Source: Torymus aiolomorphi (Eukaryota; Arthropoda; Insecta; Hymenoptera; Torymidae). From it: 64,000 nt of DNA. Position numbers and translations under genes: made by a program. The notes beneath the pieces are model-generated. The model was not told the DNA's origin. It did not search any database and saw only the letters and a program-made list of their open reading frames with translations. Location of the stretch: positions 98,376,442 to 98,440,441 of the forward strand of contig CM070874.1 of NCBI GenBank assembly GCA_036365515.1, written 5' to 3'. Positions within the stretch are counted from its first letter, which is position 1, and each line of letters starts with the position of its first letter. Positions 36,362 through 48,230 of this stretch are shown here, one piece after another.

Positions 36362-37556
36362 ACTGCCGAGGTTTTAATAGCAATGATATTGACACGAAAA
36401 CCGGATATTGAATTACGAAAGCGATTAAAAAACGTAGGCTCAGAGCAGCGTGGGGATAAAAAAACGAATGACATTATTACCCCACTGGAGGCAGGGGATA
36501 AATATCGCGATTTCCACTTGAAGGACAATACACTAGTCAAAGGAAAAGAGAGACATGAAAGGATAGTTTTGACAGAGGGAATCGTGAGGGAAATAATCCG
36601 CGAGATACATGACTTGTATGGACATATCGGGACTTATAAGTGCCGGAAGATATTTGAGGAAGCCTTCTGTAGTAGAGTATGCAATTCCTGCCAAAGTAAG
36701 AAAGTATACACTCACGCAAATGAAATCATTACCGCACCTATCCTACCGGTCGGGCCCGACGATCTCTTATCAATCAACTGCTTGGGACCGCTCCCGGTGT
36801 CTAAGGTGGGCACGCGATATATACTCGTAACCATTGATGCTTTCACTAAGTTCGTAAGGCTGTACCCCATGAGGAAGCCCGACACGAATACAACGATCAA
36901 TAAGATTTTTAATGATTACGTCCTAGGTGGACTCAATCGGATCACGGGTCACAATTTACCGCGAGAGCATGGGATAAACGATTAGAAATTGAGGGCATCA
37001 AATACACGTTCTCTTCAATTAGACATCTCCAGAGTAACATCGTCGAGAGAGTAAATAAGGAAATCGGTCGGTTTTTCCGGACGGTGACGGGCCATAAGCA
37101 CGGAGGATGGGCACATTCGATTCTTTTCGTAGAGGGCTGTTTGAACGAGATTCACCATGAAACCACCGAATTCACGCCCGTAGAACTGCATTTAGGCATG
37201 GAACCCCCTCGGTTTTGGAAATGATGGTTATCGCCACTAACACGGGAAGACTTACCTTTAGGGGCGAAGCTTAAGCTAGCAAGGGAACGGATAGAACGGA
37301 AAAGGGGGGCGCATGCGGATAGAAAAAACGCCACGGCTCATGGCACTCAATATCACATCGGAGACCTGGTCCACGATAAAGCGTGAAATTTGTCGAGTGC
37401 ACCCGATAATTTAATAGCTAAGTTTTTAGCATTATACGAAGGACCGTATAGCATCACCGAGAAAAGGGGTTCCAGTACCTATGTCCTCACAATCTCTCAA
37501 AACCCATAACAAAAGGGGGGTTTTCCACGTCTCTAATATAAAACCATATTTCAAGG
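36362..37556 (+). pseudogene. Ty3/gypsy integrase, inactivated
   Basis: Integrase would join element cDNA to host DNA. The zinc-binding H-H-C-C domain is recognisable (IHDLYGHIGTYKC ... VCNSCQ), but about ten residues are missing just before the CxxC pair. In the core, the first catalytic Asp is replaced: the sequence reads SINCLGPL, with an AAC codon at 36776-36778 where Asp is expected. The second-Asp region is damaged by a small deletion and frameshift (stop at 36983). The third catalytic residue survives in another frame (NIVERVNKEIGR, about 37037-37072). The C-terminal part (TEFTPVELHLG, YHIGDLV) follows with further stops and ends at a VSNIKPYF segment near 37550, a typical gypsy pol end. 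Confidence 0.85.
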
Positions 37557-37976
37557 ATGGCCACCAGACAGCAGCGGCGGCGGATCAGGAAGAGACTGGG
37601 AAGGCAGATATGCCACGTGAAACGGCTAATCAAGGAGCTCGAGATGGCCCAGGAGGCCAGCAAACGCAGGAAGGAGGGTCACCTTAAGGTCCTCTTTCAT
37701 GGAAAGCGGTCGGACGAGGGACTGACCGCGCGAATACGATTGGCCAACGAGGTTGGCGACAAAGTAGACAGGGCAGAAGCGTAGACAAGAGTATACTTCG
37801 CCCCCACCCAGACCAGAAGGTCGCCCGCGCCAGCGGATACAGCGGAAAGGAGGGCACGGATCGAAGGTTTAGTGGCGCGGAACCCAGGGGCCCGCCTAGT
37901 GGTCCGACTGTTACCACCTCCTGAGATGGAGGTTGATGAAGACGTCCTCGTCCTTAACGAGAACGTGCCCTTTTAG
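37557..37976 (+). pseudogene. Accessory reading frame after pol, unknown
   Basis: A frame overlapping the very end of pol runs ATG 37557 to TAG 37974, about 139 codons, with one internal TAG at 37782. It is strongly basic at the start (RQQRRRIRKRLGR), helical in the middle (KRLIKELEMAQEASKRR), and acidic at the end (PPPEMEVDEDVLVLNENVPF). It has no membrane segment and therefore does not look like an envelope gene. It may be a third ORF of this gypsy lineage or a C-terminal pol extension read by frameshift. The overlapping pol frame also stays open to 37687. Confidence 0.4.
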
Positions 37977-38199
37977 TGCTGTTTTTTTTATTTTATTATC
38001 TCTTCTTATATTTTTTTTTTTGTTTTGACAGAATGTTGAATTTTTTCTTTTCTTGTTTTAACGAAATGATTGACATTTTTTTCATTTTTTTTTTTTTTTA
38101 TAAAGATGCAATTTTATTTGATAAAAATCTTCTTTTCTTCTCGTTTGCAACCCCTTCCATTCAAAGGGGCAAACACAATTCTTTTTGGGAGGGGACAAA

Positions 38200-39078
38200 T
38201 GTAACGGACACAGGCCATACATTAATCAACTACGTCCTTTTAATTGAGATCCGGGTATTATTATACGAAAGGGAATTCTGTTTACTGTTTGAGCCCTCGC
38301 AGTGATGCAGGCAGCCAAAAACAGTACATGACGAGCCATCTATCTTTAACATGAGTAACTGACATAACTAATCTCTAGATATAGTTAGACTTAGACATCA
38401 CGGCGGGAGATTTAAAATCAAAATCTTTTTGGTTCATTATTATTAACATTCCGCATGTATAACTAACCAAAGTTCGGTCACGGAGTTCGTGTGTAATTGT
38501 ATTTTCATGTGATCAACATTAAACTTTTTTTATTATCCACAAAATTCCTAATATTCAAATCTCGCGCCATCTCAATGCAGATGGAACTAGAGATAGGTAA
38601 CTAACTAGTGGCTTTGTCTTCCACGTGGAGGTGATGCAATTAGATAGAGATAGAACGATTCGAGTTTCGGGGAGTGCGAGTGAGATGGATGATGACATTT
38701 ATTATTTAGCATATATTATTGTTTATGGTACTCCCAAGCACCAACAAAAGCATTTTTCATATGTATTTAAGTATTTTACACTCGATTCCCTACATATCTA
38801 TCCTTATATTCCCATATTTAAGAAATTTCTCCGAAATGCAACTTCCTCATATATTGGCACTAATAATCCTTCTTACAGGAAACTAACTAACGAGTATGAT
38901 ATAGGATTGTCATATCTCCTTAGATATATGTTTTACCACCCATAAAAATTTGTTGTGTGTCTCGTTTTCTCAACAAATGGAGTTCCATGGCAAGCAGAGG
39001 GGTAAGGGGGACGATGACACACCAAGATGGAGGGAAGGATACCGACGAGGGGTGCGCACTTATAGCGCGACACTTACA
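38200..39078 (+). repeat. Probable 3' LTR of the gypsy element
   Basis: It starts TGTAACGG directly after the purine-rich tract GGGAGGGGACAAA, as gypsy LTRs do. The end is placed at CGACACTTACA, the usual LTR 3' dinucleotide, but without a 5' copy this cannot be verified. A 106-codon open frame inside (38625-38945) has no recognised features. Confidence 0.5.
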
Positions 39079-39995
39079 TAGGCATATAGAGATACACACA
39101 AGCTCCTTTTAGCCATTTTCGGCCTATTCTCAAAAATTCGCCAATAATAAAGTTTTTACTCTTTTTTAGTTCTCAAAACGGGATTGTGTTCGACTTTTCA
39201 AGGCCTTTCCAAATAGATCAAGGAGAGCGGGAGCGCTCCGAAGGCAAGTATAGAAGAAGCTAGGAGTCGACCGTGCTATTCATTCATTGAAATAGGTGTC
39301 CGATTTTTTTTTTCTATTTACTGCGCTTTTAAATCACTTTCAAATTAATTAAATACATATATACTTTGATTTCAAAATCCTTATTCTAAAGTTTCCCAAA
39401 TGTTGGATACTTCTTACGATTTTTGACTATCTTCAAGACATTTCTTAACAAAAGAATATAACTAATTATATGTTTGGAAAGTACTTGAAAAAACCTTTCA
39501 TTTCATTTTTTATACGTTCAAAACGGATTTTTAGTAATGAAGATATAAAGCTTCAAACATTATAAAATTCTAGAAAATCGCAGTTTTAGGCAATATTCAA
39601 ACGCGTGTAAAAAAATACATATTTTCTTTTTTATCGAAAGTCGGTAGCAAAATTGCTTTTTTTTATGTATATAGAAAAGGACCATATAGTTAGTAAAGGA
39701 CATATTGAATTTTATCATTTTTTTTCAGAGCTTGCAAAAATTGTCCATATTTTGCTATTTTTGGCGTTTTATCTGCGCGCTTAATCTTACTGGACTACAG
39801 CTCAATTTGTACTCTTAAGAATGTTACTCATTCAATGTTTTATTTCTTCATTATTATTGAAAGCTTTATTCTAAGCCAGATGGAACTTCTACAAATACCT
39901 AGAATCTATTTTGTCTCGCTCTACATCTCTCGCTCTCCCTCTAAACAGGAGCCTCGCTCGTACATTGTGATCCGCTGTCTATACTTACTACGTCC
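39079..39995. other. AT-rich non-coding DNA
   Basis: Nothing supported was seen. Confidence 0.4.
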
Positions 39996-41131
39996 ATGCA
40001 CGGAAAACAATTTGAAAATAATATGGGGTCAATGGTCTGGAAATATAAAAGTTTAAATTGTATTTGAAGTATATCAATACAGAAATTGAATTTTACGAGT
40101 CAAGAAATGTACCATAAAAGTTCAAACATGTTTGAACTCTATGATTCCAAACAATTGCTCAATGCAGATGTTTTCGTATTACTATATAGTTCAGCACGCG
40201 TTGAACTTCTATAGTCAGACGCTCGACACGTCGCATTTCGATCTTGAGAATCTGTGACGTCCGCGGCAATCGCGGACTTACTTTCTTTTTTTCTTTTTTT
40301 ACGCTCGACTTTTTTCCCTGAACGTCGAGTATCGATCGGCTCCGCGAGCTTCGGAGAAGCTCGCGTCACGACTTGGCCGACGGGCCGCACCCTCTAAGCG
40401 GGGGTGGGGACCGAGCGGCCTGCGAGCGCGATCCAAGCTGCAGCCGATCTGCACATCTTTTACGCCGCCCGACAGCAGCCAATCAGCGAACGCCGTCGCT
40501 CGCCCCCTAACCGCACCGAGGTATTTTGTTGAATCCGAAATTTCGGAGCAGGACTCGGCCTCCGCGCTCCGCCGAAGAAGGACCTTCGGGTCCTCGCCAG
40601 GCTCTCGCCTCCTCGGCAGCAGCGACTGCATCGCTATCGGCGCTTGGAGTGTCCTGACCCTCGCCCAGTGCGGACGTCCGTCCGCGCAAGGGCAAAAAGG
40701 GGGTGACACCTCGAGCCATGCTCGGTGTCACCAAGACACTCCAGGAGCACCCTGGTGAGAGTCTCGCGAGCCCGCGAAAACTACGCGACCGCGAATCACC
40801 GCGCTCCTCATCATTTTTTTTTTACTTATATTTCCTTTTGCTATTTAATTTGCTCTGCCGTTTATTTGATGTATTTATTTTAATTTTAATTTAATTTGGT
40901 TTTACATTACTTAATAACCTAAACCTAACCTCATTCCAATTCCTCTCATGCTCTCCGCCGACGCTGAGCTTACGTCATCTGGGAGATCCAAGGCTTGACT
41001 GCCAGAGTTCAAACACTATTGAACTCGAGCAGTTCAATGCTTGGACCCCTGAGAGTCTCATTATCGCAGTACTTGAAGTATATTATTTTCAAAATATTTG
41101 AACTCCTACATTCCCAAATTTTTTTCCGCGT
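39996..41131. mobile_element. Inverted-end element with a GC-rich core
   Basis: The ends CACGGAAAACAATTTG (about 40000) and CAAATTTTTTTCCGCGTG (about 41117-41134) are inverted matches. Inside, TTCAA/TTGAA dyads recur: a 20-bp perfect palindrome AGTTCAAACATGTTTGAACT at 40119-40138, AGTTCAGCACGCGTTGAACT at about 40189, and AGTTCAAACACTATTGAACT at about 41007. The core (40240-40820) is GC-rich and hairpin-rich. No transposase and no target duplication were found, so the mobile-element reading is tentative. Confidence 0.5.
40579..40732 (+). other. Two stable hairpins in the GC-rich core
   Basis: Hairpin 1: AGGACC-TTCG-GGTCCT (40579-40594), a perfect stem closed as C(UUCG)G, the unusually stable RNA tetraloop. 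Hairpin 2: GGTGACAC and CGAG paired with CTCG and GTGTCACC around CCATG (40702-40732). These suggest a structured transcript from the plus strand; the tetraloop would be unremarkable in the opposite strand (CGAA loop). No known RNA family was recognised. Confidence 0.4.
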
Positions 41132-42200
41132 GGTTTTAAGTAGACGAATAAGTGAATATTGACATGTAATATGTGAAATTTCACTTATTTAAATTTAGAG
41201 AGTAGATAACCTCAATCTTTCGTAAGAGCCTATGTTAAAAACTCACATATAAAAATTCTAAATTATTCGCACCACTTTTGAAATGGGTAGGAGAGTTCTT
41301 AATGGCATATTGCTTTACAGTAAAAACTGCTGATCATTCATTAAGCGAAGATAAATCAAAGAAAAAGAAAAAAAATTTAATAAAAAACCTAAAAGAAGAA
41401 ATATAAAAAAATAATGTAATATAATAAAGTATATTGCTTAAATTATGCGTACAAACACAAATACGTTTATATTGAATAATCTGACTACCACCTAAAGGCA
41501 CGAAATTTTTTTTGTATTTTATTTTTTTTTCTCTCTCCAAAGACAATTTCATAGAACTTCGAATATAGTGTTGGCTAAATATTTACAATCTCTACCTCCA
41601 AAAAATACTCATAAAAAATAGGGCTTCCTGTATTTTTCTAAAACGTGCATTTTTTAGTAAAAACTGCATAACTTATGCATTTTTTATTTTTATGCAAATA
41701 TCGTGCAGGGGGTGAAAGGGGGCATTAAACTGAGTATAACCACGTATAGTTTACTCAAAAGTTAAAAAAAACTCATAAAATAGCAACAGTTTAAAGATGA
41801 CCTCAAAAAATTAAATTTAAAAGTTAGGATTCTATAAAAAATTTTTAACATTGCAAACCGGATGCAATTTTAGTGCAATCGAAAAATTAAAAAATACGTG
41901 TCAAATCATTTTTAGAGAAGAACAGCAATACATCAAATTCAAAATTATCGGTAATGTAGGCATACTCTGGCTGTTCGATTTGAGATGAATTCGGCCATAT
42001 ATGGATTGTAGCTCAAATGGTTTAGATGCAATGATAGTCTTAAAGAATCGATACAGTGAGTGAAATACAAAAAATCTGCCATTATCAAAGCTTAAAATAA
42101 ATAAATTGCCGAATTTATTTGTAAGAGAACACAACAGAATTAAAGTAATTCGTTACAACAGACCTCTTACAAAATCTCGGGCGCAATCACTTAACAGCTG
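41132..42200. other. AT-rich non-coding DNA
   Basis: Nothing supported was seen. Confidence 0.4.
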
Positions 42201-42815
42201 TTTGCACACGAGCATAGACCCATTGGCATTTTATTCCTCATCGACACGCATTCATCCCCTTCACACCTTTTGTTTCCGTCACAGTCTTTGCACGTCTCTA
42301 TCCGTTTCACTAACTCCATCTCAGCCTCCCATCTCTTTCGCGCCTTTTCTATCGGCGCTGTCTGTCACGCTCACTATTTCTCTTTGACCATTGGGCGCGT
42401 TATCTCGCGATTTCTCTTCGCCTCCGCCCTCGCCGCTCCCTCTCCCTCGCTCTCTCGCTTCCGAGGCGCTTTTCAATTTCCGGAAGGAACGCGCCGGCCC
42501 ATTGTCATTTGGAGGGTACGAGGAGCGAGGAGTAGTCGAGCTCGTCCAGGCGGTCGAGGAGCAGCTCGGCTTGATCGAAGTGCAATTAGCTTGATTGAAA
42601 ACCTCCTGCGCTCTCACCCGGCGAGAGGATCGAAACGAAACGACCGGGTCTTTCTATCTGCCGTTACTGGATCTCCATCGATTCTACCATTGTCGCTATA
42701 CTACATTGCGATCGAAACTCTCTGTCTCTCTATCTCTCTCCCTCTCTACCTCTCTCTCTCTCTCCATCTCTCTCTTTTCGAAGCTTGCGATTATTCCATT
42801 TTTTGTAGACGCCAG

Positions 42816-42850
<35 letters not shown>

Positions 42851-43090
42851 TCTTTGTGTGTGGTTTTTTGGCATTTTCGATTGGTAGGATAAAAAGCGAT
42901 GCGGCATTGCGGTGTGTTGCGAACAAGGCTTTTGATACCGTGGCGTTGGGGCCGGCAAAGCGGCCGTAGAAAATTGTACCGCCACTGCACGCGTTTGTTT
43001 TGGAAAGTATCAATCAGTCATATGCATGGCGGTATCATGAAAGCAGCAAGGTATTACTTTTTCCCGTCTCTCTTTCTCTGATGCAGTTGC
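42201..43090. promoter_or_regulatory. GC/CT-rich island
   Basis: Pyrimidine-rich on the plus strand with (CT)n runs near 42728-42770 and 42819-42850. It contains a 205-codon plus frame with Ser/Leu repeats over the CT runs, which is rejected as a gene, and a donor-like AAG|GTATTA at about 43050. It is a possible promoter or 5' exon region. Confidence 0.3.
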
Positions 43091-44204
43091 TTTCTTTTTG
43101 AGGTCTCGGACCCGCACGCGCACAACGGAAATACCGCAGGATTGCGGCGAGGATTGAAATGCCATTTTCCGAATGATTATCTTTCGTTTGGAATAAAGTG
43201 AATATGATTTTCATTAATTTGCCCGATTGTCACGGGCAAGAGTTCCTCTCAAATAACCGTTTTATTGACATTATTTTTTCATGCGCACGAATGGAAATGA
43301 TTAATTTAATTAGTAAGTTTTATTATTATAGAATTAAGAGAGAGAGAGAGTAAAATTACTCATTAAAATAAAATATTATATTAACTTTTATATTTAATTG
43401 GAGTTTTTGATGATTTCGATGGTTTGTTATAATTTTATCAAAGGAGAAAGCCGTTTTTACTTCTATGATTGAAAGGCAAAGCAGCATAACTCTAAATCAT
43501 AATTTTATAGATTACAGTTACAATGATAAGTTACGTATAAAATAAGTAATTAATTCTACCCAACTGACGGTTTATATTAGTAGCAAAATAATATATTTCT
43601 TCGTCATTTTTGATTGTTAATAATTTGTCTATTAAAGGGTTCTAGCTACGTTCACTGCAAATTTAGAACTGTTAGAAAAAAGCAAGAAATGTTTCTGCAA
43701 CGTTTTGTTCGTTGATATCCGATCAACAAAACTACTCTATCCTTGACAAAATCCTTAAACAGAGGTATTCATTATTTTGGTTCAAACAATGACATCTTGA
43801 AGTTTCAGTCAAATCCATTGAACTTCATGAGAAGCTCTTCTTATTAGTAATGTACAATAGCAATTATAATTGATTCTTACTAGTAAGATGTACAGAAGCA
43901 CACGGGCAATGAAACAAATCCATTTAGGAAAGCGCGCAGAGGACAAGGCGGAACGAATTAATAAACAGTCTAAGCTTCTCGCGGATATGTATGTATACGC
44001 GTCTCTGCTAGGGAATATATACTGCCGCTTTAATCCCAAAATGGATGCCTCCCTTCCCAATCGCCGCAATTTTAATCATGCGCGTGGGAGGGTGAAGTGA
44101 AATGGCGGAGAAGGAACTGGCTGATTTCACGAGCGAATCAGGAAATCTAATCTAATGTCGATCCAAAAAGGTCGCCAGAAATTGTTATAATTCAACTATA
44201 TGCA
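43091..44204. other. AT-rich non-coding DNA
   Basis: No gene was recognised. Two opposing frames at 43809-44100 overlap each other and have no domains. Confidence 0.4.
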
Positions 44205-44489
44205 CACTGACAAAAGGATTTGTTTACTGTTAACATGGCATTGTAACTGTTAACATGCGCATGTTTAAATATGATCAAATATAGGCATTGTAACAGTTAA
44301 TATACCATATGTTACTGGTAAACATTGATATTGTAACAGTTATACTATATTGAGTTTGACCGTCAAAATCTTCCCTATTCAAATATACGATATTGTAACA
44401 GTTACAATATTGATTGTAACAGTTACAATATTGCAATTCTAATCAAATAGATAAATATGTTAACTGTAACAATATTCTTTTCTCAGTGC
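44205..44489. mobile_element. MITE, 285 bp, packed with GTAACAGTTAC dyads
   Basis: The ends CACTGACAAAAGGAT and ATTCTTTTCTCAGTG are inverted matches. The interior repeats the dyad TTGTAACAGTTACAA and partial forms about eight times (for example twice in a row at 44390-44435). The end type resembles the 935-bp element at 31 kb. Confidence 0.8.
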
Positions 44490-44760
44490 ATATACCTGCG
44501 ACAACTAAAATCATTATTTTTAAGTATTATCTATTTCATCGTAATACAAAGTTTTAATAAAATTAAATTATAATCTACAAATTGTAAATACTAAGACTAT
44601 GGTAGAAAACTTTTAAATCTGACTGCAACAGGCTTCAAGTAAAATGGTTACATTATTTTTTAAGGTTATGAAAGTTTCATTAGTTTTCTACATTAAATTA
44701 AAAAATATTATTGCATAATGTAACCCAAGCAGAGCTTAAGCCTCCCATGTTTCGCAAATT

Positions 44761-45345
44761 CGGTCTGTACAGATTAATGATTAACGCGGCGCCACCGCAT
44801 GCATCACTACCCCGCGGCTTGTCAAATATTCAAGACCCGCTCCCTAGCACTAGACTACTGGTATAATTATAAAATTTTCCATTGATCGACTCGTAGTCAC
44901 GAGATTGACAGACGAGTGAGAATTTAATACCCAACAGGATAGCCCCTCCGAACTTTGCTCACTCCCCTTCCTCTCAACTCACGCATGCTAACTTTCGTTT
45001 GAAGTGCTCTCGCCTCCCCGTGTTTACCCTACATTTTTTGCGGTGGCAAAGGATGTGAGGTCAACATCCGAACATCGGAAAAGCACGCAGGCCCGTATAG
45101 GATGTGTTCCTGTCGGTTTAGATACGCGCACATGCGTGCGTACACGTACAAACGTGGCGAATTTGGTATCTCTGCTTTGGAGGCACACTGAAATTAATAA
45201 CAAGCGCGAATAGAAGGCAGTATTTACGTAATGCCACTGCCGAAACGTCTAGTAATATGTGCCTGGAATGAATGTCGTTTATGTATGATGTGAACCACAG
45301 GAGAGTGTGAGGAAAACTAAGCGAACCTCGAGGTGCGGACATAGT
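44761..45345. promoter_or_regulatory. Moderately GC-rich island
   Basis: A mixed CpG-containing stretch with short opposing frames (69-74 codons) and no domains. Low support for function. Confidence 0.25.
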
Positions 45346-45634
45346 CGGGAAAATGACATATTTTTCTTTCTAGTAGCGAAGAGTTGTTTTTTTTTTCTTT
45401 CATTCAAATAAAAATACAGCGGATATAGGGATTATGTTTTTATATAGGAATTGTATGTCAGTTCTTGATTGATTTCAACAGATTTTAAGTAAAATATTAA
45501 GAAATAAAAAGTAAAGAGGTGGCGATACGGTTCTATTTAATATTCCCATATTCACACTTAAAGCAATAGTGATTTAAATTATACGTATAGTCTCTTCCGT
45601 CATAATTATACTTGAATAGGATTTTTAACATGTT

Positions 45635-46096
45635 AGGGTGACTACACCAGTATTGGAACAGTCACGAGTTAACGAACATTTTCTTTATATATGTGAAAAT
45701 ATCAGGCTTTCTATGTATTGTTTATCTAACATGACGATAATTTTCGAATCCTTGAAAATTTTTATTTCATTTTATATAAAGATTCTCCACATAAAAGAAA
45801 TTATCTTATTAAGAATAAAATCATAAAATCGCCGCTATTAAATGTTTCTTCACTGGCGATGTATTCCTTCACTGATGATTGCGTGTTCCTTTACTGGTTT
45901 TTAGGGGATATTTACAGATTTTCATTAAATAAAATTTTTACTTTGATTATTCAAAATTTGCTCACCGACCTAAAGTTTGAACATTTTAGAATATAAATTT
46001 CAAAAGGGTTTTACTTTGAATCCATTTTTAAACCACTTAATTAAATATCAAAAGTTACAATTTCCTTATTCGTTCCTTCACTGGTGAAGTCACCCT
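45635..46096. mobile_element. MITE, ~460 bp, AGGGTGAC ends
   Basis: The left end AGGGTGACTACACCAGT is matched in inverted form by ACTGGTGAAGTCACCCT. TA can be assigned as flanking dinucleotide on both sides. Internal copies of TTCCTTCACTGRTGA recur near both ends (45847-45895 and 46075-46085), like subterminal binding sites. There is no coding capacity. Confidence 0.85.
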
Positions 46097-47240
46097 ATAT
46101 AGTCAAAACATTGTTATTAAAGTTATATTCCGCTTTGATATTATGATATCAAAGGTTAAATATCCGGTGACTGTCCATTCGGTTAGAAATTGCAGCTGAA
46201 TTATAAATAGTCATTCACTTATAGTGTATACAATAATACAAGTACATAGCAGTGTATCTAGTATAAAATAAATAATATTCAGTGCGTACAAGTATTTTTG
46301 GATTATAATAAACGCATTCAATCTTTAGTAGAAATCAGAGAGCATTGAATGGCCGGAAAACTAGTGCCGGGTTTTAGGTCGACTTTGCATATGTATAACG
46401 AATGAATAAACTAATATATGACCAAAATTCCTGCAACAGATAATGGTTAGAATAAAAGTATTGTTGACATCCGAAACTGGTCAATTTCACAGCCGTATTT
46501 AACATTGTATAATTTCTATCTGTATATTTAATCTTTGATTTACCGTTGTGTTCCGAAATAGGCTTGGGTCATTGTCTTCTCTCGAGATGAGTGTCACTTG
46601 ACTTGCTTCCCAAAAAAACTATTTGATGCTCTTTACGGACGAAGCGCGATTTTAAATCACGAAACTAGAAATTCGTTACAGGGATAAAATGTATTTTGCC
46701 ATTTCCTAATTGATTGGCGGCGTTTTTACTGTTTTCTTATAGAGGAAGGTTCAGGATGGCGAAGAAAAACATTGGGGAAAAGTATAAAGTTTCTAGTACG
46801 TATGCCTTATTTCACGAGTAAAATAAATCTGTAACATACATGTTAGCGAATGAAAATTTATCATCAATGATATATCACAACATATGTACTCATTAAAATG
46901 TACATAAATTATTTCGTTAGTCTTGAAAACATCAAAAGTAAATTTTACCTCCATAATTCTGCATTAACGTGACCTAGATCGAGAATTCGAAGAATCCAGA
47001 GAAAACCCAAACCTATTTAAATTGCATAATTTTGCAACGAAAATAAAAACACGTGGATCCAGAAATATCTCTGATAACATTATCCTTCAAAACGGCGACA
47101 TTAAGAGAAAAATAAGATCAGCCAAATAATCAGTTAAAAGAGAGAAATTAGATCTGTCTAAAAGCTATTTTCGACTTCAGACCGATTCTATAATAATAAT
47201 AATGCCTTGTTTGCTGTTGCCGTTCTTTTATATATACATA
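46097..47240. other. AT-rich non-coding DNA
   Basis: Nothing supported was seen. Confidence 0.4.
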
Positions 47241-47800
47241 TATAAAGTCGATTTTGATCGTACGCTGACGAGCTCTCACAGGCTGAAAAAAAGAGGGACG
47301 AAACGGATGCCACGCGCTCGCAGAAAATTTACATTGTCGCTACGCGAAATTTTCCAACGAAATTCCTGCAAAACGAACATCAAACCACGCTCCCTCTCTT
47401 TCCCAGAGTGAGAGCAGAGGGAGAGAGAGAGAGAGACGCGGGCCGAACTATATAGTCGCATAATTCGGCGGGACCTGGAAAAGTATGTTAATGAGAAAAA
47501 CACGAGAGGAGAGCGTGAGCGAACTTCCTGGACGTGGAGAACGGCCAACTATCCGGAGTGGGAGGGAAAAGGTCGCGAGGAAAAGTTGTAACGACCAGTA
47601 TAATCGGATTCGAAGGAGCTGGCCCCGCGCGCTTGTCGGCTATAACTTAAACTCCGTATCCCGCCCCTTCGCCGAGGATAGGGCTTTCCCATTCCCTTCT
47701 ATCTTTTCTCGGCAATGGTGCATGGAAAGGACAAAGATGTGGGGCCGCATGCAGCTGAAAGAAAGTATTAATAAAATGAGCAAATCGTGGAGGTTGTAAG
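47241..47800. promoter_or_regulatory. GC-rich island
   Basis: CpG-rich with a short (GA)n at 47420-47435 and ACTATATAG near 47447. Frames of 90-104 codons on opposite strands lack domains. Confidence 0.3.
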
Positions 47801-48230
47801 CTCTATTGTAGTATTTTTCTAACGTTACGGATTGCAACAAATGCGAAGAAGATTGGGTTTCCGTTTTCTGTTGCTGTTTTTGAGAAAAAGACAGTAAGCG
47901 TTTCCAAGAAGATGAAAGCCATGAAATTTACTCATAATCATTTTAATGATATATGATTCAATAATAAAATAATAGTAATCTGAATAATGATCTGTATAAT
48001 TTAATAACGAAACTGTATAGAATAAATGGTTATTTTGTTGTTCTATACTGCATAAACATTTTTGCTGAAAAATAATAAATCTACTTCAGTATTCAAAAAT
48101 TTACAATATATAATAATAACCAGAAACACCAACAAGCAGTTACCCTTCAGAACTATGCATTTGTCTATATATAACAAAAAAAAAAATTCTCTCACTTATA
48201 GCCAGGACTGCCGTGCTCTTTGCTCCAACT

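Larger units (their letters stand above)
35061..39078 (+). mobile_element. Degenerate Ty3/gypsy LTR retrotransposon, 5'-truncated
   Basis: This begins within pol: reverse transcriptase, RNase H, integrase, a small downstream reading frame, a purine-rich tract (GGGAGGGGACAAA) and a probable 3' LTR. Gag, protease, primer-binding site and 5' LTR are absent. Domain order RT-RH-IN is the Ty3/gypsy order. Frameshifts, stops and catalytic-residue losses show it is dead. The right boundary is a guess from a CACTTACA end. Confidence 0.85.

Noticed and set aside
38625..38945. 106-codon plus-strand frame
   Set aside because: Lies in the probable LTR and has no recognisable motif.
35061..39078. Envelope-bearing endogenous retrovirus
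   Set aside because: No signal peptide, membrane segment or envelope-like frame follows pol; gag and the 5' LTR are also missing.
42270..43013. Overlapping frames of 60-205 codons
   Set aside because: Low-complexity Ser/Leu or Arg/Glu runs over CT repeats, with open frames on both strands.
47241..47320. Second hammerhead motif (CTGACGAGC ... GGCTGAAA)
   Set aside because: Stem II does not pair properly and no cleavage triplet or stem I could be placed.
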